Shown here in pieces: positions 32,139 to 37,580 of a DNA stretch of 37,580 bases (position 1 is its first letter; every line of letters begins with the position of its first letter). Both the position numbers and the translations under genes were made by a program. Origin of the DNA: Treponema sp. (GTDB lineage Bacteria > Spirochaetota > Spirochaetia > Treponematales > Breznakiellaceae); NCBI GenBank assembly GCA_031278095.1, contig JAITLC010000143.1, forward strand, positions 1-37,580, in the 5' to 3' direction. Under the pieces are notes generated by a model. The model was not told the origin of the DNA, did no database searches, and saw nothing but the letters and a program-made list of their open reading frames with translations.

Positions 32139-32567
32139 ATGGTTCTTTCAAAAATTCTCTTTATTACCGGAGGCTTTCTGCTCCTTGCCCTGGGTATCGC
32201 CGGTATCATCCTTCCCATACTGCCCGCCACCCCCTTTCTGCTGGGAGCCTCGTTCTGTTTTATGAAGAGTTCCGAAAGGCTCTACCGCTGGCTCATGACT
32301 CACAAATATTTCGGCCCCCGGATCAGACGGATCGGGGAAGCGGGGCTTACGCTGCGGGAAAAGATCGGCATCTATGCGCTGGTGTTTGCCATGCTCCTGC
32401 CGGTCATCATCCTGACCCCTTCCCTGCACCTGCGGATCTTCCTTGTTGTACTGCTTGCGGTCAAGGCCTTTGTGTTTATAAGGATAAAAACAGCGCGCTC
32501 AGGAGCGGTTCCGGTGGAAGCGGTTCGGCCCGAGAGGGAACCTGCGGAAAATACAGATGTTAAATAA
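32139..32567 (+). CDS. DUF454 (YbaN-like) inner-membrane protein
   Basis: 142 residues with about three or four helices. Family features are the first helix with ALGIAGIILPILPATPFLLGASFCF, the following SSERLYRWLMTHKYFGPRIR and a second hydrophobic block (IGIYALVFAMLLPVIILTP). The role is unknown; family members are often found beside haem or iron genes, which fits here. The C-terminal 25 residues are charged. It overlaps the ABC gene by 11 nt and has its own promoter, divergent from the receptor. Confidence 0.85.
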   Translation: MVLSKILFITGGFLLLALGIAGIILPILPATPFLLGASFCFMKSSERLYRWLMTHKYFGPRIRRIGEAGLTLREKIGIYALVFAMLLPVIILTPSLHLRIFLVVLLAVKAFVFIRIKTARSGAVPVEAVRPEREPAENTDVK

Positions 32568-34410
32568 GCGTATCCTCGCTCTCTCCCCCGGATGGTTCAG
32601 AGACTCCGTAAAAATTGTTGTTTTGAACTGGATTGCCATGCTCTGCAATACCGCCGCTCTCTTTTCCGTTTCCCGGATCATTCAGGCTGTTTTTGAGTCC
32701 CTGCGCCGTATACACGGGTTTTCCGCAGGGGAACCTTGGCCCGCCCCGGCGGAGGGTTCCGGAGATTTTGGCCGTACACTCGCCATTGCCCTGCTCACGG
32801 TAGTGTTCTCCCTGAGAGTCCGTATGTTCTGTACCCTCAGTTCGGCGGACGCCGCATTCCTCGCCGGGGACAGGATCAAGGGGACGCTCCGGGAAAAGAT
32901 CTTTAAAAAACTGGTTTCCCTGGGGCCCGCGTATTCCGCCCATGTTTCCACCGCCGCCGCGGTGCAGCTTTCCGGGGAAGGGGTGGATCTGATGGAAGCC
33001 TACCTGGGCCGCTACGTTCCCCAGCTTTTTTACGCCCTCCTTGCCCCCCTCACCCTTTTCGGAATCCTCTCCCGTATCAGTTTCAGGGCAGGACTCATCC
33101 TGTTCCTCTGTGTTCCCCTTATCCCCCTGTCCATTGTCATGGTTCAGAAGATTGCCAAAAAGATTCTTGCCAAATACTGGTCGAAGTATACCGGTTTGGG
33201 GGATTCTTTTCTGGAAAACCTCCAGGGCCTGACCACTCTCAAAATCTACGGCGCCGACGGTAACAGGCATGAGACAATGAACCGTCATGCGGAGGAATTC
33301 CGTAAGGCGACCATGCGGGTTCTGATCATGCAGATGAACAGTATCACCGTGATGGATGTCATTGCCTGGGGGGGAACCGCCCTTTCCATCGTCCTGGGCC
33401 TTGCGGAATTGGGGGCCGGAAAAATAGATCCGGGGGAAGCGCTGTTCATCATCCTTATCGGATCGGAATTTTTTATTCCCATGCGGCTTTTGGGTTCCTT
33501 TTTTCATACCGCCATGAACAGCGCCGCAGCCGGAGAAAAAATATTCAGCCTGATTGATTCGCAGGCCGCTAAAGCGGCCTTAATAACCCCTTCCTTACAG
33601 AACAGGGCCGCAGGCACTGATTCGCAGGCCGCTAAAGCGGCCTTAATAACCCCTTCTTTACAGGGGGCCGATAAAACCATACGCATCTCAAACCTTTCTT
33701 TTGCCTGGGAAAAGGACCGGCCTGTCTTACGAAACATCAATCTGGAAATACCTCCGGGGACTTTTTTTGCCCTCGCCGGTGAAAGCGGTTCCGGCAAGAG
33801 TACTGTTGCGGCGATCCTCTCCGGTCAGGCTCCCTGGTACGAAGGAAGCGTCTCCATCGGCAGGGCTGAAATTTCCCGGATTTCCCCGAAGGAACTGGGA
33901 AAAGTCTTTACCCTGCTGCGGCATAACAGTTACCTCTTTGCGGGAAGCATCCGGGATAACTTGACAATGGCAAAACCCGGCGCACGGGACGATGAAATGC
34001 TCGCCGTTCTGGAACAGTTGGGGCTTGGGGAATTCCTTGCGGAACGGGAGGGGCTTGAAACCCGGATAAGCGAAGGAGCGGCGAATATTTCCGGCGGTCA
34101 ACGGCAGCGTCTGGCGGCGGCCCGGGCCCTGCTCCACGATACGGATCTCTATATTTTTGACGAAGCCGCTTCCAATGTGGATGCGGAAAGCGGGGAGGCC
34201 ATCATGGGGGCGATTCAGGCCCTGGCGAAAAGGAAGAAGACGGTGATCCTCATCACCCACCGTCTGGCCGACGCCCGGAGGGCGGAGCGGATCGCCGTGC
34301 TGGATCACGGAAACCTGAGCGCCCTGGGCTCCCACGAAGATCTGATCCGGGAGGGCGGAATCTATGAGCGGATGTATGCACAACAGCGGGAACTGGAATC
34401 CTTTGCCTAG
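32557..34410 (+). CDS. ABC exporter-type transporter, CydD-like half (with in-frame duplication)
   Basis: 617 residues. Six helices to about residue 310, then an ATPase domain: Walker A GESGSGKST near residue 408, signature ISGGQRQRL near 511, Walker B LYIFDEAASNVD. The layout resembles CydD. CydDC exports cysteine and glutathione and helps cytochrome bd assembly; related exporter-fold pairs (YbtPQ, IrtAB) import siderophores. With haem genes around, either thiol export or chelate transport is possible. Between membrane and ATPase domains, the segment DSQAAKAALITPSLQ occurs twice because of a 63-bp tandem duplication. It overlaps the preceding gene by 11 nt. Confidence 0.82.
   Translation: MLNKRILALSPGWFRDSVKIVVLNWIAMLCNTAALFSVSRIIQAVFESLRRIHGFSAGEPWPAPAEGSGDFGRTLAIALLTVVFSLRVRMFCTLSSADAAFLAGDRIKGTLREKIFKKLVSLGPAYSAHVSTAAAVQLSGEGVDLMEAYLGRYVPQLFYALLAPLTLFGILSRISFRAGLILFLCVPLIPLSIVMVQKIAKKILAKYWSKYTGLGDSFLENLQGLTTLKIYGADGNRHETMNRHAEEFRKATMRVLIMQMNSITVMDVIAWGGTALSIVLGLAELGAGKIDPGEALFIILIGSEFFIPMRLLGSFFHTAMNSAAAGEKIFSLIDSQAAKAALITPSLQNRAAGTDSQAAKAALITPSLQGADKTIRISNLSFAWEKDRPVLRNINLEIPPGTFFALAGESGSGKSTVAAILSGQAPWYEGSVSIGRAEISRISPKELGKVFTLLRHNSYLFAGSIRDNLTMAKPGARDDEMLAVLEQLGLGEFLAEREGLETRISEGAANISGGQRQRLAAARALLHDTDLYIFDEAASNVDAESGEAIMGAIQALAKRKKTVILITHRLADARRAERIAVLDHGNLSALGSHEDLIREGGIYERMYAQQRELESFA
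33555..33663 (+). repeat. 63-bp in-frame tandem duplication with TAAA-loop hairpins
   Basis: A 46-bp unit (33555-33600 and 33618-33663) differs at one base between copies; the period is 63 bp, so the frame is kept. Each unit holds AGGCCGC-TAAA-GCGGCCT (33563-33580 and 33626-33643). It encodes the linker between membrane and ATPase domains. Confidence 0.85.
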
Positions 34411-34414
34411 GAGG

Positions 34415-36034
34415 ATGCTGGCCTTTGTCCGGCCCCTGGCGCACATCATGATCCTGTCGATCCTGGCGGGAACCCTTTCCGCCCTGACGGTTATCGCCAT
34501 TCCGATCCTGGGAGCCTATGCCCTGCTGGATGCCGTGGGACTTGAAAAACTCAGTTTCGGGATCATTCCCCTCCTGGCCGTTCTTGTTCTTGCCCGGGGG
34601 CTTCTCCGCTACGGAGAACAGGTAAGCGGTCACTACATTGCCTTCAGGCTTTTGGCCCTTATCCGGGACAAGGTTTTCGGTGCGTTGCGCAGGCTTGCCC
34701 CGGCAAAACTGGAAGGCAGGGGAAAGGGGAACCTTATTTCGATCATTTCCTCGGACATTGAACTGCTGGAAGTGTTTTATGCCCATACCATCGCCCCGGT
34801 TGCCATTGCGGCCCTGGCGGGGACGGTGGTTTTTCTGTACTGCTCCTCCTTTCACATCATCCCCGGCCTCATCCTGCTTGCAGGTTATATGCTGGTGATC
34901 TTCATCATCCCCCGCCTGACCGGGCCGGAAAACAGGAGGCTGGGACAATTCTGCCGGAACGAAGCGGGGGCCCTGAATACCCTGATGCTGGATAACCTCC
35001 GCGGGCTGGGGGAAATTATCCGGTATGGCCGTGAAGAAGATCGGATGGCCCTATACCGTGAAAAAAGCGCGGCCCTGGCAGCCTCAATGCGGAAGCTCCG
35101 GCACAGGGAGGGTTTAAGCCGGGCCCTGACCGATGCGGTTATCCTCCTCACTGCCCTGGTAAGCCTCTGCGCCGGCCTCCGGCTTTGGCAAAAGGGCCTG
35201 ATGGATCCCGGCGGCATCGTCCTTACGCTGATTGCAACCCTTTCGAGTTTCGGTCCTGCGGCAGCGCTGGGGGCGCTTTCCGGAACCCTGGTCCACACCT
35301 TTGCCGCGGCGGAACGGGTCTTCTCCATCCTGGACGAGGCTCCGGCGGTGGAGGAAGCCGCTTCCGGAAGCAGCGCGCTCTACGGCGAGATCCGGGCGGA
35401 AAATCTGTGGTTCGCCTATCCCGGCGGAGAAGAGATCATACGGGATCTCTCCCTGCAGATCCCCCCGAACCGGATTCTGGGAATCCATGGAAAAAGCGGC
35501 TGTGGAAAGTCAACGTTCCTCAAACTGGTTATGCGTTTTTGGGATCCCCAAAGGGGAATTCTCTCCATAAACGGAAAGGATCTCCGCGGCCTGGACACGC
35601 CTTCCCTGCGGAAACTCCAGGGCTATGTTACCCAGGACACAGACCTTTTTCAGACCAGCATCGCGGAAAACATCAGGATAAGCCGGCAAGACGCAAGCAG
35701 CGAAGAGGTAATCGCCGCCGCGGCCAAGGCCTCGCTCCACGATTTTGTAATGACCCTGCCCGGGGGCTACGACACGGAACTCGGAGAACTGGGAGATACC
35801 CTGAGCAGCGGAGAGCGGCAGCGGATCGGCCTGGCCCGGGCCTTCCTCCACAACGGGGATATTCTGCTTCTGGACGAACCCACCAGCAATCTGGACAGTC
35901 TCAACGAAGGCATCATCCTGAAATCCGTGAAGGAACAGGCGGGGCAAAAGATCATCATCCTGGTTTCCCACCGCCTCTCCACCCTGGGAATAGCGGATAA
36001 ACGCCTATCGATGGAAGCCGTTCAAAAATTATGA
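34415..36034 (+). CDS. ABC exporter-type transporter, CydC-like half
   Basis: 539 residues. Six helices, then Walker A GKSGCGKST near residue 360, signature LSSGERQRI near 463 (Ser for the usual second Gly), Walker B ILLLDEPTSNLD and switch His in LVSHRLS. It follows the CydD-like half 4 nt after its stop and would form a heterodimer. ATG 34415 directly abuts GGAGG, which is too close, so TTG 34403 or ATG 34364 (GGGAGG 9 nt upstream, overlapping the previous gene by 47 nt) remain possible. The substrate is unknown. Confidence 0.82.
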   Translation: MLAFVRPLAHIMILSILAGTLSALTVIAIPILGAYALLDAVGLEKLSFGIIPLLAVLVLARGLLRYGEQVSGHYIAFRLLALIRDKVFGALRRLAPAKLEGRGKGNLISIISSDIELLEVFYAHTIAPVAIAALAGTVVFLYCSSFHIIPGLILLAGYMLVIFIIPRLTGPENRRLGQFCRNEAGALNTLMLDNLRGLGEIIRYGREEDRMALYREKSAALAASMRKLRHREGLSRALTDAVILLTALVSLCAGLRLWQKGLMDPGGIVLTLIATLSSFGPAAALGALSGTLVHTFAAAERVFSILDEAPAVEEAASGSSALYGEIRAENLWFAYPGGEEIIRDLSLQIPPNRILGIHGKSGCGKSTFLKLVMRFWDPQRGILSINGKDLRGLDTPSLRKLQGYVTQDTDLFQTSIAENIRISRQDASSEEVIAAAAKASLHDFVMTLPGGYDTELGELGDTLSSGERQRIGLARAFLHNGDILLLDEPTSNLDSLNEGIILKSVKEQAGQKIIILVSHRLSTLGIADKRLSMEAVQKL

Positions 36035-36045
36035 TCCCGCCGGAT

Positions 36046-36070
36046 CACCGGATTTTGAAACAGTTTCTGA
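36046..36070. repeat. AACAGCCTC-type repeat, degenerate copy
   Basis: GGATTTTGAAACAGTTTCTGA lies just after the stop of the CydC-like gene. AAACAGTTT forms a small hairpin. It matches the right half of the copy at 26683. Confidence 0.35.
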
Positions 36071-36072
36071 TT

Positions 36073-36684
36073 TCAGGCTTTTTTCTTCACCAGGGACTTG
36101 ATGATATATATGACTACCGGGACAAGGATAAGGAAAAGCAAGAAAAAACCCATCATGATCCGCTGGGAATAGAAGGCCCAGTAAACCGTGGCGCTTAGAA
36201 ACGGAAGGGCGAGAATACCCAGGGATGCGGGAACAATTACCCGGGGATGCCTGTTGAGCATCAAGTCGATAAAGAAGGGTATCCCCGCGGCCAGGGCTGT
36301 CCAGAGCAGGGGAATAAGTACCAGATAGAGGGGATCCCGCTGGATAGTCCAGCCCACGGCCCGGATTGCCGCAACGGGAATGAGCCAGAGTAGGGTAAAG
36401 GGCAAAAAACCGTGAAGGGTACCGAAAATCCTGAAGATGATGAAGAAAAAATAGACTGTCAGAGGAAGAAGCACCGGAAGGCATACAATATCCACAAAGC
36501 CCGAAAACCAGAGAGACAGACCGAAACCGCCGGGATTGATAAAGGAACCCAGAAAAAAACGGGCCACCGCGGTAAGGCTTCCAAGAAGCAGAGCGCTTAC
36601 TCCTCCTTCAAACTCGGCGTTTTCCGAAAGGGAACGGGAAAAAAAATAAAAAACCGGCATCCAGAGGAAACAAAAGAGACTCAT
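36073..36684 (-). CDS. Unknown polytopic membrane protein
   Basis: 203 residues, with about six hydrophobic segments, including LSLWFSGFVDIVCLPVLLPL, YLVLIPLLWTALAAGIPFF and GFFLLFLILVPVVIYIIKSL, and a basic end (VKKKA). I do not recognise the family. It is divergent from infC, with the two starts 85 nt apart. ATG 36684 has no ribosome site; TACTAT lies 6 nt upstream, as in the ROK gene, so a leaderless mRNA is possible, though the -35 is poor. Nothing shows its role. Confidence 0.68.
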   Translation of the reverse strand: MSLFCFLWMPVFYFFSRSLSENAEFEGGVSALLLGSLTAVARFFLGSFINPGGFGLSLWFSGFVDIVCLPVLLPLTVYFFFIIFRIFGTLHGFLPFTLLWLIPVAAIRAVGWTIQRDPLYLVLIPLLWTALAAGIPFFIDLMLNRHPRVIVPASLGILALPFLSATVYWAFYSQRIMMGFFLLFLILVPVVIYIIKSLVKKKA

Positions 36685-36694
36685 AAGCCAATAG

Positions 36695-36724
36695 TAGACA
36701 AAAATCGTTACATTTTGCTATACT
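36695..36724 (+). promoter_or_regulatory. Promoter of the infC-rpmI-rplT operon
   Basis: TAGACA (36695-36700), 18-nt spacer, TATACT (36719-36724), about 45 nt before the infC start. Confidence 0.6.
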
Positions 36725-36769
36725 GTTTCCAGTGTCTTTGGTTTTAGCCGGACAGAATAAGGAGGCCAG

Positions 36770-37285
36770 TTGTCGGATAAGGATTTACGGATTAACGAAC
36801 AGATTCGGGCGCGGGAAGTCCGCCTCATTCGGGATGAGGGGGAACAGGGGATCATGGGTACCCAGGAAGCCCTCGAAATCGCCAGGGAACAGGGTTTGGA
36901 TTTGGTGGAAGTCGCCCCCCAGGCGTCGCCGCCGGTGGTCAAAATTCTGGATTACGGCAAGTTCAAATTTGAGAATGAAAAAAAGATCCGGGATTCAAAA
37001 AAGAAACAGAAACTCCTGAAGTTAAAAGAAATCCGGATGCAGCCGAAAATCGACGATCATGACCTGGATTTCAAATCCAAGCACGTTCGGGAATTCCTGA
37101 CCGAAGGCAATAAGGTCAAGGTAACGGTCCGTTTCCGGGGCCGGGAACTGGCCCATACGGAACTCGGGCTGGTCGTCCTCAAGGATGTGTTAGCGCGTAT
37201 TGAAGGGGATTATGTGATGGACAAAGCCCCGGCTATGGAAGGCCGGTTTATGTCCATGGTGCTGAGCCCCAAAACCAAAAAATAG
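36770..37285 (+). CDS. infC: Translation initiation factor IF-3
   Basis: 171 residues, normal length. Binds the 30S subunit and checks start codons. The N-domain begins [14 protein letters not shown] and includes [23 protein letters not shown] (shown here only as a landmark); the C-domain carries [14 protein letters not shown] and [10 protein letters not shown]. The start is TTG 36770 with AAGGAGG 4 nt upstream. Rare start codons on infC are known from other bacteria, where IF-3 limits its own synthesis, and the same could hold here. It leads the usual infC-rpmI-rplT operon. Confidence 0.97.
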   Translation: MSDKDLRINEQIRAREVRLIRDEGEQGIMGTQEALEIAREQGLDLVEVAPQASPPVVKILDYGKFKFENEKKIRDSKKKQKLLKLKEIRMQPKIDDHDLDFKSKHVREFLTEGNKVKVTVRFRGRELAHTELGLVVLKDVLARIEGDYVMDKAPAMEGRFMSMVLSPKTKK

Positions 37286-37332
37286 GGGTTGTCCCCGTTT
37301 TTTGAAATTCTGATGAAAAGTGGAGCGGCATT

Positions 37333-37533
37333 ATGCCAAAGATGAAAACCAAGAAAAGCGCCGCCAAGCGTTATTCCTTTACCGGATCAGGCAAGGTGAA
37401 ATACAAAAAACAGAACCTGCGCCATATCCTGACCAAAAAGTCAACGAAACGGAAGCGGAACCTCCGCCACGCGGGTATTTTGTCCAGCGACAACGTACCG
37501 GTTATCAAAAAACGGCTCCTGCCCTACGGGTAA
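37333..37533 (+). CDS. rpmI: Ribosomal protein L35
   Basis: 66 residues, very basic. The family start [20 protein letters not shown] and ending KKRLLPYG are intact. It lies 47 nt after infC and 26 nt before rplT. The 47-nt gap shows no structured leader. Confidence 0.96.
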   Translation: MPKMKTKKSAAKRYSFTGSGKVKYKKQNLRHILTKKSTKRKRNLRHAGILSSDNVPVIKKRLLPYG

Positions 37534-37559
37534 GGTTCTTTTATGGAAAGGGGTAGATT

Positions 37560-37580
37560 ATGTCAAGAGCGGTAGACGGT
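37560..37580 (+). CDS. rplT: Ribosomal protein L20, first seven codons (runs off right edge)
   Basis: The last 21 bases encode MSRAVDG, a typical bacterial L20 start, with AAGGGG about 7 nt upstream. The position after rpmI confirms it. Confidence 0.85.

Noticed and set aside
36725-36769. L20-type leader RNA before infC
   Set aside because: The leader is only about 40 nt and shows no stable fold.

Overview
The window is 37.6 kb of chromosomal DNA from a spirochaete, most likely a host-associated (gut-type) Treponema. Pointers are the Treponema-style lipoproteins (leaders ending in Cys followed by Thr/Ser-rich beta domains), a sugar-binding protein whose leader ends FARGSRD, a very divergent rnf operon preceded by a membrane protein I cannot assign, frequent TTG/GTG starts, and many short palindromic repeats in a GC-rich genome. 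Species cannot be named from the sequence alone.

Layout. 1-1300 (minus): a CadC/SmtB-type metal sensor and the first third of a P1B metal-efflux ATPase, cut by the left edge. 1471-5668 (minus): ROK sugar kinase, nagB and a cytoplasmic GH9 glycosidase. 5997-7064 (plus): a LacI-type repressor. 7412-8029: remnant of an Ig-like surface protein. 8443-11628 (plus): sugar-binding protein and two permeases. Near-identical LacI-type operators sit at the promoters of both the kinase operon and the transporter, so this looks like one regulon for import and intracellular breakdown of amino-sugar oligosaccharides.

11954-23450 is almost continuous minus-strand transcription: DUF212 membrane protein, unknown membrane protein, rnfC-D-G-E-A, a GH57 protein, metG and a FemAB-family protein. 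The Rnf set is odd: no rnfB here, no GGAGFP loop in RnfC, and no SGAT flavin-attachment motif in RnfG. metG carries three in-frame copies of a 41-bp repeat.

23645-36034 is a haem/iron island: FecCD-type permease, ATPase, ChuW/HutW-like radical SAM enzyme and binding lipoprotein (plus strand); two HmuY-like lipoproteins and a TonB-dependent receptor (minus strand); DUF454 protein and a CydDC-like ABC pair (plus strand). The permease and receptor promoters, 8.4 kb apart, share a 21-bp motif at the same place relative to TTGACA, which suggests one regulator. The logic would be capture by HmuY and the receptor, uptake by the ABC importer, and anaerobic ring opening by the radical SAM enzyme.

36073-37580: unknown membrane protein, then infC-rpmI-rplT (rplT cut by the right edge). 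No rRNA, tRNA, CRISPR array or insertion sequence was seen.
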